A stretch of DNA of 64,000 nucleotides from Porphyromonas sp. COT-239 OH1446. Its GTDB lineage: Bacteria; Bacteroidota; Bacteroidia; Bacteroidales; Porphyromonadaceae. Under the pieces are notes generated by a model, which saw only the letters and a program-made list of their open reading frames with translations, did no database searches and was not told where the DNA came from. The position numbers and the translations under genes were made by a program. Where the stretch lies: assembly GCF_000768875.1 (NCBI RefSeq), contig NZ_JRAO01000010.1, positions 216,351 to 280,350 on the forward strand, read 5' to 3'. Every line of letters starts with the position of its first letter. Positions within the stretch are counted from its first letter, which is position 1. This document shows, one piece after another, positions 17,302-25,688 of this stretch.

Positions 17302-18681
17302 CTAAGGCTTTGACTGCCCCTCGAGGGCGAGGACTTCGCTGCGAAAGCAATCCCCTCGGTGCATGTAGTTATCGAAGAGGTCGAAGCTCGCACAGGCAGG
17401 CGAGAGGAGGACTGTATCGCCCCGATGAGCCATTTCTCGGGCCAGCCGGATGGCCTCGGCCATAGAACGAGCCTCGGAGATGCGAGCGACACGATGATCA
17501 AAGGCTGCGTGCAGCTTCGTATTGTCCACGCCGAGGAAGATCAGGCCTCGGGCTAGAGCCTCGATCTGAGGGGCGATCTCCTCGTAGTTGTTGCCCTTGT
17601 CCTGCCCTCCGAGGATGAGGACGTAGGGTGTCGTCATGGTGCGCAAAGCATAGTAGGTCGAACTAATATTTGTAGCCTTGGAGTCGTTGATGTAGCGCAC
17701 CCCATCGACGACGGCGATCTTCTCCAGTCTGTGGGGGACGTTGATGAAGTCCTTGAGGGCCTGCCGCAGGTGCTCGGCCGACACCCCTAGTCGAAGGGCA
17801 GCGATGGAGGCAGCCATGGCATTCTGTAGATTGTGAGGGCCTTGTAGGGCAAGCTCCGAGATGGGCAATTCGAAAGCTATATCATCGAAGTGGATGCGCA
17901 TCACATTGTCGTCGCTCTTGTCTGCGGCCGAGCCTACCTGCGAGTAGGTATGGAAGGCCAGTAGCTGCATCGGCATGGGCTGATGGGCTGCTACATAGCG
18001 AGCGATGAACTCATCCTCGCCCCAATAGATGAAAGCATCTGAAGGGCCTTGATTTTGCAAGATACGCATCTTCGCCAGGGCATATTGCTCCATGTCGTAG
18101 TTGTAGCGATCGAGGTGGTCGGGGGTAATATTCATTACCAGAGCGATATGGATATGCGCACGATACATGTCATCCAGCTGGAAGCTACTCAGCTCGACGA
18201 CATAATACTCGGGCTGCTCGGGCGAGATCACCTGCCGAGCCAGGCTAAAGCCGACATTGCCTGCCAAACCAACCCGCATCCCAGCACCCGAGAGGATGTG
18301 ATGTAGCCACATGGTCGTAGTGGTCTTGCCATTGCTCCCAGTGATCCCGATGATCTTGGCATCGGTATGGCGCAGGGCGAGCTCGATCTCGGAGATGATC
18401 GGTATCCCCTGGTTTCTGAGGGCACGGATGATGGGGGCTTTGTTCGGGATGCCAGGCGACTTGACCACCTCTTTGGCCGAGAGGATCGTCTGCTGACTGT
18501 GCTGACCCTCCTCGTAGGGGATGCCAGCAGCCTCTAGCTCGGCTTTGTATTTGTCTGCGATCTGACCATAATCGGAGACGAAGACCCTCATACCTCGACT
18601 TTGGCAGAGCAGGGCTGCACCGACGCCGCTCTCCCCTGCGCCGAGGACGACTATATCGTACTGTTGTAGTTCGCTCATCAT
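17302..18681 (-). CDS. murD: UDP-N-acetylmuramoyl-L-alanine--D-glutamate ligase
   Basis: MurD adds D-glutamate to UDP-MurNAc-L-Ala in the cytoplasm. The 459-residue protein has an N-terminal Rossmann-like 'IVVLGAGESGVGAALLCQ', the ATP loop 'IIGITGSNGKTTTTMWLHH', the Mur-ligase 'VMNITPDHLDRY' and 'INDSKATNISSTYYAL'. The start is either of two adjacent ATGs at 18681 or 18678. It heads the reverse-strand unit murD-ftsW-murG-LOG. Other members of the usual dcw cluster (mraY, murE, murC, ftsQAZ) are absent from this window. Confidence 0.95.
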   Translation of the reverse strand: MMSELQQYDIVVLGAGESGVGAALLCQSRGMRVFVSDYGQIADKYKAELEAAGIPYEEGQHSQQTILSAKEVVKSPGIPNKAPIIRALRNQGIPIISEIELALRHTDAKIIGITGSNGKTTTTMWLHHILSGAGMRVGLAGNVGFSLARQVISPEQPEYYVVELSSFQLDDMYRAHIHIALVMNITPDHLDRYNYDMEQYALAKMRILQNQGPSDAFIYWGEDEFIARYVAAHQPMPMQLLAFHTYSQVGSAADKSDDNVMRIHFDDIAFELPISELALQGPHNLQNAMAASIAALRLGVSAEHLRQALKDFINVPHRLEKIAVVDGVRYINDSKATNISSTYYALRTMTTPYVLILGGQDKGNNYEEIAPQIEALARGLIFLGVDNTKLHAAFDHRVARISEARSMAEAIRLAREMAHRGDTVLLSPACASFDLFDNYMHRGDCFRSEVLALEGQSKP

Positions 18682-19072
18682 TTGCTGTAATGGCTTATTT
18701 TGAATGAATTATTTCGCTCCTCTAGCCCCCTCGAGAGTGGATCTATCGAGACAAGCCTAGATGGAGGGATGATGGTGTGAACATCGATTTGCAATATTCG
18801 CCAAATTTATCCAGTTGTGCAAGCAAATCAAGAGCCCAAAGCTCTTGCGAGCTGCCCTGAGCTCCGATCAAGAGAGGGATGCCCCCATGCGTGGAGGGCC
18901 GGGGGACTATCGGCAAGGGATGCCTGCGCAGAGCCTTCGACGCCCCTACTTCTTGCCGATAACGGCAAGAAGCGATACCCTTGTAGAGACCTGAGATAGT
19001 TACAATGGATCTTATCTCAGCTAAAGAAACAAGCGGAGGCCTCAACAGCAACATATACGGAAACAAACAGAC
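18682..19072. other. Non-coding region upstream of murD with alternative hairpins
   Basis: About 390 bp lie between the terminator at 19073 and murD. Segment A (TATCGGCAAG, 18908-18917) is complementary to segment B (CTTGCCGATA, 18952-18961). B lies within TTCTTGCCG (18950-18958), which pairs with segment C (CGGCAAGAA, 18963-18971). A-B and B-C therefore exclude each other. GGGATGCC occurs twice (18876 and 18917). A long open frame on the minus strand (18743-19066) has no recognisable domain and is probably not a gene. This could be a structured leader of the murD unit or a degenerate repeat. Confidence 0.45.
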
Positions 19073-19112
19073 AGGGCGTAGGGCCCAGGCGAATGCCTGA
19101 GCCCTACGCCCT
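19073..19112. terminator. Terminator downstream of the ICMT-like gene
   Basis: An 18-bp stem with one mismatch (19073-19090 with 19095-19112) has the 4-nt loop GAAT. On the minus strand it is followed by a T-rich stretch (TCTGTTTGTTTCC). Confidence 0.8.
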
Positions 19113-19144
19113 AGGAGGCGAGCCCTTGAGATGTTTGGAGCAGT

Positions 19145-19663
19145 TTATTCAGCAGCCCAAAGACCTTTCATGGCCTGCTCCTCCTGTCGGATGCGTACCA
19201 CCAAGAGAATCATATAGAGCGGTAGACCCAGCAGGAGCGTCATCCAGGCATTACAGAGCAGGGCAACACCGATGAGCTCAGGGATGATGTTGAGGAAGTA
19301 GTTCGGATGACGCACAGTGCGGAAGAGGAAGCTACGCTCAATACGCTGATTGGGGACGATGTAGAGCTTAAGCGTCCACACGTCTCGGAGCTTATAGATC
19401 ACATAGAAGAGCATGAGGTAGGCAAAGGTCATCACCCCTGTCCCCCAGGCAGAGATCTCGTTGTAGTCTACCCCCGAGCGATAGGCCTCGTATAGAGCCG
19501 AGAAGTAATAGGCAATATGGGCCAGGGTGAGCAGGAGTGAATTGAACTTACCGTACTGAACAGCCCCCTTCCGAAGCAGCAACTTCTCGTTGCGGATCGA
19601 GTACGAGAGCGAGAGGAGGCGCAGAATGAAGAAGATGGCGAAGGTCGTAATGATATATTGCAT
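19145..19663 (-). CDS. Isoprenylcysteine carboxyl methyltransferase (ICMT)-like membrane protein
   Basis: The 172-residue protein has several membrane segments ('IITTFAIFFILRLLSLSYSI', 'MTFAYLMLFYVIYKL', 'TLLLGLPLYMILLVVRI'). The C-terminal ICMT/PEMT-like signature is 'LFRTVRHPNYFLNIIPEL' followed by 'RIRQEEQAM'. Such proteins bind SAM and methylate small lipid-like or isoprenoid substrates in the membrane; the substrate here is unknown. It is a single-gene unit with a terminator just downstream. The 23-bp repeat array lies upstream. Confidence 0.8.
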   Translation of the reverse strand: MQYIITTFAIFFILRLLSLSYSIRNEKLLLRKGAVQYGKFNSLLLTLAHIAYYFSALYEAYRSGVDYNEISAWGTGVMTFAYLMLFYVIYKLRDVWTLKLYIVPNQRIERSFLFRTVRHPNYFLNIIPELIGVALLCNAWMTLLLGLPLYMILLVVRIRQEEQAMKGLWAAE

Positions 19664-20215
19664 ACCGATAACAATACTAATTAGTTTGTGATTAAAAATA
19701 AATTCGTAGTCATTCGTTTCTTGAAGTTTGATTGGGGGTTAGGGCTTGCCTCCAAAAATATTCGCCGCAATCTATGGAGCTTGATACATGATAATCCATC
19801 CCCTCCCTGCCTCGAGGAGCCTCTCCCCTGTGCATCGTGGCTGCTCTAGTGAGCCCGAAAGGAGCTCTATGGAGCTCCTACTTGAGTCTTCAGTGAGATC
19901 CTACTTAGACCTCAAATGAGATCCTACTTGAGCCTCGAGTGAGATCCTATATAGGCTCTTAGGCGTAGGTCTACTGGGAGTTCAGAAGAATCGCCATCTA
20001 ACCTCTCAGTCGAGATCCTATCGGACACTCAGCCTTCAGTCCTTCGGCTTCATCTCAATGAGGGCGATCCTCTCAAGAGCAGAGGCGCAACTACATGTAA
20101 AATGCGAAGCTACTGGTTTCCTTGCATCGAGAGAAGCAATATTTTATCGTCCCCCCCAATACATACTCTACCTCAACGGATTAAATTCTTGAATTTATTT
20201 CTAGAGACAAAAAGT
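19664..20215. other. Intergenic region with repeat array
   Basis: Of this ~550 bp, 19872-19963 hold clear 23-bp repeat units, with weaker ones up to about 20035. The rest shows no gene, no tRNA and no clear promoter. Confidence 0.6.
19872..19963 (-). repeat. 23-bp degenerate tandem repeat array, locus 2
   Basis: Four adjacent 23-bp units start at 19872, 19895, 19918 and 19941, with cores such as GAGATCCTACTTAGACCTC. This is the reverse complement of the locus 1 core. A further related unit occurs near 20003 (GAGATCCTATCGGACACTC). The array is non-coding and lies between the ICMT-like gene and the permease gene. Confidence 0.85.
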
Positions 20216-20243
20216 AGGGAGTAGCCCACATGGGCTACTCCCT
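20216..20243. terminator. Terminator downstream of the AI-2E-type permease gene
   Basis: A 13-bp perfect stem (AGGGAGTAGCCCA / TGGGCTACTCCCT) has almost no loop. On the minus strand it is followed by ACTTTTTGT. It ends the permease-sulfatase unit. Confidence 0.88.
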
Positions 20244-20291
20244 ATCCCTCTATCGACCTCCACCTCGTCGAGGGAGAGGATCTATCTTACA

Positions 20292-21449
20292 TTATTTCTT
20301 GGCCTTTTTGCGAGCCTCCCTACGCTCTCGATCCCTCTTGAGCTTAGCATCTATGAGGGCTATGTAGGCTTCGTCCCGGAGGACGTAGCGCATGTAAATC
20401 GAGTACAGAGACATCGTCAGAGGTAGGGCAACCAGCATCCCGAAGAAGCCGAGCAGATACCCCCACACCGAGAGTGAGAGGAGGATGAGCGAAGGACGCA
20501 TCCCCATCTTCTCCCCCATAATCTTGGGCACAAGGATCGTCTCCTGAATTACCTGAACGATAAAGAGCACTCCAAAGGCCAGGAGCAGGCACACGAAAAC
20601 TCCCTGACCCTGCTGGGCACTCATCAGCACAGACATAAAAGCCAAAGGGATTACCCCCAGGGCCTGCATATAGGGGATGAAGTTCAGGAGACCGATCAGA
20701 ATCCCCATAGCCGTAGCCATCGGAAGATCTATGATATTGAAGCCAATGCTCAGCAGTAGCCCCACGCTCAGGGCAATGAGTGCTTGCCCACGAAAGTAGC
20801 TATTCATGTACGAATCGATCTCCGTCATCACCGAATGTAGCGACCCCCGAATAGAGGGAGGGAAGAGCTCGATCATCCCACTGGCTAGGCCCTCGAAGTC
20901 GATCATGATGAAGATAAAGTACACGATCCCCATGGCAAAGACCACCCCCCACGAGAAGACCGAGATCGTACTATCGACGATCGAGCCGACCTGCGTCCAG
21001 GCCGTCTCGATCGTCTTCATGATATTCTCTACCGAGAGCTCCTGCGAGAAGCGATCAAGATCGACAGCCTCCTTGAGCATAGCGAGCATTCCCTCGGGAA
21101 GGATCAGCTCAAGCAGCCCCCCTCCATTGTAGACATTCAAGGCCTCGAGCGTCTTGGCAATCTCCTCCTCGATCGAAGGGATCAGGTAGATGAAGCCGAG
21201 GGCCAGCACAACCCCCAGCAGCACAAAGACGATCAGCACCGAGAGACCCCGAGACTTGACTCGAGCCTTGTACTGAAAAAACTTCACCAGCGGAAGCATC
21301 ACATAGGCGAAGATGCCTGCCAAGAGGAAGGGCAGCAGCACCTCCCAGATCGCACTGATAGCCATCACGCACAGTAGCACCAGAATGCTGATGAGCAGGA
21401 TGCGTACCGTACGATCCAACGTAAAGGGTTTATTCAAGAACTTATCCAT
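20292..21449 (-). CDS. AI-2E family transporter (PerM-like permease)
   Basis: This 385-residue inner-membrane protein has about seven to eight membrane segments. The first pair is 'ILLISILVLLCVMAISAIWEV' and 'FLLAGIFAYVMLPLV'. The family-typical 'YFRGQALIALSVGLLLSIGF', 'ILIGLLNFIPYMQALGVIPLA' and 'QETILVPKIMGEKMGMRPSL' follow. The PF01594 family includes TqsA (AI-2 export) and PerM, so substrate assignment is open. The C-terminus is a lysine/arginine-rich tail. It begins 15 bp after the sulfatase stop on the same strand; a shared transcript is likely. Confidence 0.88.
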   Translation of the reverse strand: MDKFLNKPFTLDRTVRILLISILVLLCVMAISAIWEVLLPFLLAGIFAYVMLPLVKFFQYKARVKSRGLSVLIVFVLLGVVLALGFIYLIPSIEEEIAKTLEALNVYNGGGLLELILPEGMLAMLKEAVDLDRFSQELSVENIMKTIETAWTQVGSIVDSTISVFSWGVVFAMGIVYFIFIMIDFEGLASGMIELFPPSIRGSLHSVMTEIDSYMNSYFRGQALIALSVGLLLSIGFNIIDLPMATAMGILIGLLNFIPYMQALGVIPLAFMSVLMSAQQGQGVFVCLLLAFGVLFIVQVIQETILVPKIMGEKMGMRPSLILLSLSVWGYLLGFFGMLVALPLTMSLYSIYMRYVLRDEAYIALIDAKLKRDRERREARKKAKK

Positions 21450-21464
21450 AGAGAACCAATGGGA

Positions 21465-22913
21465 TTAGGGCATGCCCAGCGGTTGCTGAGCCACTCGCTC
21501 ATGTTTGAAGGGGAAGAGCTCAGAGGGGGAGTGCATGCGCTGCATCTGTCGCTTCATACGCTCCAGGCGGCGAGGCTCTTGCTCAGCCAAATTGTTTTGC
21601 TCCCCGAGGTCTTGCTCTAGATTGTAAAGTTCATAGACGGGAGCGTCGCTATTGACCTTTAGGGCTACCAGCTTCCATTTGCCCTGGCGCAGGGCCATCT
21701 TGCCTCCCTCCTCATGGAACTCCCAGTACAGGGGTCGCTCCTGCTTGCGTGCTCTAGCCTTGGCCTGGCCCAAGAGTAGGGGCATGAGATCTACCCCACT
21801 CGTCTCAGGTTGCTTCTCCCCGAGCATCGAGGCGAAGGTGGGCATGAAGTCCCAAAAAGCTCCTGGCACACTGCATCGACTCTCGGGGGTGATCCTCCCT
21901 GGCCAATAGGCGATCATCGGTACTCGAATCCCCCCTTCGTAGAGATCTCTCTTATGCCCTCGCAGAGGGCCATTACCATCGAAGTACTCAGGGTCTGCCC
22001 CACCCTCACGATGAGGGCCATTGTCGCTGGTGAAAATGATGAGTGTATCCTCCTCAAGGCCCAGCTCCTTGATCCGATCGACTACCTGACCGACATAGCT
22101 ATCCAGCAGCGTAACCATAGCGGCGAATGAGGCATGGGCATCAGGAGTCGATCCATAGCCCGAAGGGCCACCCTGCCAGGGCTTGGGCGTCAGCTTACCT
22201 CGGTAGTATGCGTAGGATTCATCATGGGGGAGGTTCAGCTCAGCATGGGGCAGCGTATAGGTCAGCATGGCGAAGAAGGGCTTGCCCTCCTGAGCCGATT
22301 CGTCGATGAACCGCAAGGCTTGCTCCTGGATGAGGCTTGGAGCATAGGTCTTGCGAGCATCCCCCGCATTCTCCTCGAAGAGAACACGCTCCCGATCACT
22401 CCACAGATGCTCGGGGTAGTACTTATGCGAGACACGCTGACAGTTGTAGCCATAGAAGCGGTCGAAGCCTCGATCCGCTGGCTCTGCACCTGAGCCAGGA
22501 TGACCCAGCCCCCACTTGCCAAAGATGCCTGTGCGGTAACCAGCCTGCTGAAAGAGACGGCCGAGCGTCGCACGATCGGCCATAGGGGTCTGTCCCTCGG
22601 GCTGAACCTCCTTATTGCCTCGAATCCTCGTCCGTCCCGTATGCAACCCCGTCATCAGCGAGGCTCGAGAGGGGGCACTCACCGAGCAACCAGCATAGAA
22701 GTCAGTGAAGAGCATCCCTGCACGACTCATAGCATCGAGCCGAGGCGTCAGGATGAGCTGCTGCCCATAACAGCCGAGGTCTCCATAGCCAAGGTCATCG
22801 GCTAGGATGAAGATCACATTAGGCTGCCTCGTCTGTGCCTCGGCGGAGAGGGAGAAAAGGGCAGGAGCGAGAAGTAGCCCTGAGGGCAGAAGTACACGTT
22901 TCATCATTGTCAA
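21465..22913 (-). CDS. Arylsulfatase-type sulfatase, Ser-type active site
   Basis: The 482-residue secreted protein has a signal peptide ('VLLPSGLLLAPALFSLSAEA'). The sulfatase fold follows: the metal-binding 'VIFILADDLGYGDLGCYG' (Asp39-Asp40), 'KWGLGHPG', 'FTSDNGPHREGGADPEYF' and 'LRGHKRDLYEGGIRVP'. The formylglycine motif is 'SAPSRASLMTG', with Ser79 in the place of the more common Cys. This predicts oxidation by an anaerobic sulfatase-maturing enzyme, which is not in this window. It probably removes sulfate from host or dietary glycans in the periplasm; the exact substrate cannot be read from the sequence. The ATG could also be two or three codons further in. Confidence 0.9.
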   Translation of the reverse strand: MTMMKRVLLPSGLLLAPALFSLSAEAQTRQPNVIFILADDLGYGDLGCYGQQLILTPRLDAMSRAGMLFTDFYAGCSVSAPSRASLMTGLHTGRTRIRGNKEVQPEGQTPMADRATLGRLFQQAGYRTGIFGKWGLGHPGSGAEPADRGFDRFYGYNCQRVSHKYYPEHLWSDRERVLFEENAGDARKTYAPSLIQEQALRFIDESAQEGKPFFAMLTYTLPHAELNLPHDESYAYYRGKLTPKPWQGGPSGYGSTPDAHASFAAMVTLLDSYVGQVVDRIKELGLEEDTLIIFTSDNGPHREGGADPEYFDGNGPLRGHKRDLYEGGIRVPMIAYWPGRITPESRCSVPGAFWDFMPTFASMLGEKQPETSGVDLMPLLLGQAKARARKQERPLYWEFHEEGGKMALRQGKWKLVALKVNSDAPVYELYNLEQDLGEQNNLAEQEPRRLERMKRQMQRMHSPSELFPFKHERVAQQPLGMP

Positions 22914-22942
22914 TAGGTTGTTAGCGGAGGATTATATTCTCA

Positions 22943-22979
22943 TAGAGGTATCGCCCCCCTGGTGGAGACAATACCTCTA
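22943..22979. terminator. Possible terminator after rpiB
   Basis: A 9-bp perfect stem (TAGAGGTAT / ATACCTCTA) has a 19-nt loop. It lies between rpiB and the sulfatase gene, both on the minus strand. The T-tract is weak. Confidence 0.5.
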
Positions 22980-23014
22980 CAGATGTATTTGCAGCATAGA
23001 GCGGCTTTCGGGCA

Positions 23015-23461
23015 CTAGAGAGGGATCTTAGCCACTCGTCCAGCATGCCGACCACCCTCAAACTCGCTCGAGAGGAAAGCCTCAACGATCGAGCGACAGA
23101 GCTCTTCATCGACGAAGCGACCTGGGATCGATAGCACATTGGCATCGTTATGAGCACGAGCCAGGCCTGCGATCTCGGCACACCAGCACAATGCGGCCCG
23201 TACCGAGGCATGCTTATTGAGGGCCATCGAGATCCCATTACCCGAGCCACAGACGGCGATACCATAGTCCACCTCGCCCACATCTATAGCTCGACCTAGG
23301 CCGTGGGCGAAGTCTGGGTAGTCACAGCGTTCGTCGCTATAGCAACCATAGTCATGGAGGGCAATACCCTTACCCTCGAGGTAGGCCTTGACCAACTCCT
23401 TGGTCTCGTAGCCAGCATGGTCGCTACATAGGCCGATGGGTTTATTCGTCTTCATATCCAA
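23015..23461 (-). CDS. rpiB: Ribose-5-phosphate isomerase B
   Basis: RpiB interconverts ribose-5-phosphate and ribulose-5-phosphate in the non-oxidative pentose phosphate pathway. The 148-residue protein has 'IGLCSDHAGYETKELVK' at the N-terminus, 'YPDFAHGLGRAI' and the active-site stretch 'GIAVCGSGNGISMALNKH'. The length is normal for the LacAB/RpiB family. The start may be residue 1 or the Met at residue 3. It follows the transketolase gene by 16 bp on the same strand, so the two pathway enzymes form an operon. Confidence 0.95.
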   Translation of the reverse strand: MDMKTNKPIGLCSDHAGYETKELVKAYLEGKGIALHDYGCYSDERCDYPDFAHGLGRAIDVGEVDYGIAVCGSGNGISMALNKHASVRAALCWCAEIAGLARAHNDANVLSIPGRFVDEELCRSIVEAFLSSEFEGGRHAGRVAKIPL

Positions 23462-23477
23462 TTCGAGGACAGAGGGG

Positions 23478-25517
23478 TTAGCATTCCATGAGCTTCTTCA
23501 CCTGCGTGTAGACATTCTCAGCAGTGAAGCCCAGCTTCTCATCCAACACCTTGTAGGGCGCAGAGAAGCCGAAAGAGCTCAGCCCCCAAATGCTGCCCTG
23601 CTCTCCGACGAGCCCCAGCAGATTAACGGGGAGACCTGCTGTCAGCCCAAAGCGTTTGATGCCTTGCGGCAATACCTCATCTTGGTAAGCCTTATCCTGC
23701 AGGCGGAAGAGGCCCTCCGAGGGTACCGAAACGATCTGCAGGCGGATGCCCTCACGACGCAGCAACTCTGCTCCATCGACCAGGGTAGAGACTTCACTGC
23801 CCGAGGCCAAGAGGACTACCTGTGGGTTCTCGTCCCGAGAGACGATATAAGCTCCTCGAGCGGCCTGGGCAGCCTCACAGTAGCGACAACTGATAGGGTT
23901 CAGCAGGGGCAGGTCGTTGATATTCTGACGAGAGAGGATGAGGGCCGTAGGCGTGTCGACGTTCTCCATAGCCAAACGCCAAGCCATGGTTGTCTCCTGC
24001 ACGTCAGCGGGGCGAAGTACTAGAGTGCTGTTGCGCCCGCTATGGTTCTGTAGCTTCTCCATCAAGCGAATCTGTGCCTCCTGCTCTACAGGCTCGTGGG
24101 TAGGCCCGTCCTCCCCTACTCGGAAAGCATCGTGCGTCCAAACGAACTTCACGGGCAACTCCATCAGAGCAGCCATACGGATCGCAGGCTTCATATAATC
24201 ACTGAAGACGAAGAAAGTACCGCAGGCAGCGATTACCCCGCCATGAAGAGCCATCCCGATACACAGGCAAGCCATTGTCAGTTCGGCCACCCCAGGCTGT
24301 AAAAAAGCTCCGCCGAAGTCTCCACGGCTCATCGCGCGAGTCTTCTTGAGGAAGCCATCGGTCTTGTCCGAGTTGGAGAGATCAGCTGAGGAGACGATCA
24401 TGTTCTCCACCTGATCTGCCAGCACCCCCAGCACCGTGGCCGAGGCGGCACGAGTGGCCTGATTCGGCTTCTGCACAATGGCATCCCAATCGACCTTGGG
24501 GGCTTCTCCCGAGAACCAACGATCGAGCTTCTCGGCAAGCTCGGGATGCTCAGCTCTCCAAAGCTTCTCCTCTCCAGCTCGCTCCTGAGCGAGGGTTTCT
24601 AGCTCTTCCATACGGCGGGCATAGAGAGCCTCGACCTCGGGGAAGATGGAGAAGGGATGCTCAGGGTCTCCACCCAAGCCTTTAATGGTAGCCTCGATAC
24701 ATGCACCAGCGGCCGTTAAGGGCTGACCATGGGTGCTCACAGCTCCTTCAAAAGAGGTGCCATCAGCCCCGACCACACCCTTGGCCATTGTTGTACGGCC
24801 AATAATGAGGGTAGGCTTGCCCACTACAGCCTTGGCTTCGGTAAGCGCTCGGCGAATAGCAGGCACATCATGCCCATCAATATCAATCACATGCCATCCC
24901 CAAGCACGATACTTCATCGCTACATCCTCCGAAGCCACCTCACTCACACGAGTAGAGAGCTGTACATCGTTGGCATCATAGTACATGATCAGATTGTCGA
25001 GGCCTAGATGACCTGCGATGCGACCAGCTCCTTGAGAGATCTCCTCCTGGATACCCCCATCGGAGATGTAGGCATAGATCGTTTGGCTCATCATCCAGCC
25101 GAACTTATGCTCGAGGAACTTGGCCGCAATGGCTGCCCCCACAGCATAGGTGTGCCCTTGACCTAGAGGACCTGAGGTATTCTCAACTCCTCGGTCAGGA
25201 TCTACCTCGGGATGTCCCGGCGTAGGGCTACCCCACTGGCGGAACTGCTGTAGCTCCTGCATGCTGTACTTGCCGACGAGCGCAAGCTGAGCATAGAGCA
25301 TAGGCGACATATGCCCTGGGTCTAGGAAGAAACGATCTCGCCCAAACCAACGAGGCGACTTGGGGTCGAAGATGAGGAACTCGGAGAATAGGACATTGAT
25401 GAAGTCCGCACCGCCCATAGCACCGCCAGGGTGTCCGCTCTTAGCTTTCTCTACCATCGAGGCTGCCAGCACACGGATATTGTCTGCGGCCTTAGTCATC
25501 AGTTCGATACTGTTCAT
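23478..25517 (-). CDS. tkt: Transketolase
   Basis: The 679-residue thiamine-diphosphate enzyme transfers two-carbon units in the non-oxidative pentose phosphate pathway. Recognisable parts are 'AKSGHPGGAMGGADFINVLF', 'SGPLGQGHTYAVGAAIA', the ThDP-binding 'YAYISDGGIQEEISQGAGR' with 'YYDANDVQLS', 'TTMAKGVVGADGTSFEG' and the C-terminal pyrimidine-binding 'THDAFRVGEDGPTHEPVEQ'. The length fits the family. On the minus strand a -7 box TAACTTTG lies at 25603-25610. An insertion sequence begins only about 40 bp further upstream and could influence expression. Confidence 0.95.
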   Translation of the reverse strand: MNSIELMTKAADNIRVLAASMVEKAKSGHPGGAMGGADFINVLFSEFLIFDPKSPRWFGRDRFFLDPGHMSPMLYAQLALVGKYSMQELQQFRQWGSPTPGHPEVDPDRGVENTSGPLGQGHTYAVGAAIAAKFLEHKFGWMMSQTIYAYISDGGIQEEISQGAGRIAGHLGLDNLIMYYDANDVQLSTRVSEVASEDVAMKYRAWGWHVIDIDGHDVPAIRRALTEAKAVVGKPTLIIGRTTMAKGVVGADGTSFEGAVSTHGQPLTAAGACIEATIKGLGGDPEHPFSIFPEVEALYARRMEELETLAQERAGEEKLWRAEHPELAEKLDRWFSGEAPKVDWDAIVQKPNQATRAASATVLGVLADQVENMIVSSADLSNSDKTDGFLKKTRAMSRGDFGGAFLQPGVAELTMACLCIGMALHGGVIAACGTFFVFSDYMKPAIRMAALMELPVKFVWTHDAFRVGEDGPTHEPVEQEAQIRLMEKLQNHSGRNSTLVLRPADVQETTMAWRLAMENVDTPTALILSRQNINDLPLLNPISCRYCEAAQAARGAYIVSRDENPQVVLLASGSEVSTLVDGAELLRREGIRLQIVSVPSEGLFRLQDKAYQDEVLPQGIKRFGLTAGLPVNLLGLVGEQGSIWGLSSFGFSAPYKVLDEKLGFTAENVYTQVKKLMEC

Positions 25518-25602
25518 GATGCTTACGCTTAGGATATATGTTTGTTATGTGAATGCGATCAGGATCTCTGCCGTCTTGTGCAATCGGCCCTATTACCAAG
25601 CC

Positions 25603-25610
25603 CAAAGTTA
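25603..25610 (-). promoter_or_regulatory. -7 box upstream of tkt
   Basis: TAACTTTG on the minus strand fits TAnnTTTG and lies 86 bp before the tkt start. A matching TTG at the right spacing is not evident. The insertion sequence begins at 25652. Confidence 0.4.
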
Positions 25611-25651
25611 GGCAATATTTCCCACACACCTAACCCTTCAGAGCAATGTCT

Positions 25652-25669
25652 CAGGGCAATCGCATCGAA
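25652..25669 (+). repeat. Left terminal inverted repeat of the IS
   Basis: CAGGGCAATCGCATCGAA; 16 of 18 bases match the complement of the right end. Confidence 0.85.
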
Positions 25670-25688
25670 ATAAGGCTATCTTTGGTGT

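Noticed and set aside
18743..19066. 107-codon minus-strand frame upstream of murD
   Set aside because: Its composition is odd, it has no recognisable domain, and it covers the alternative hairpins; a structured non-coding region explains it better.
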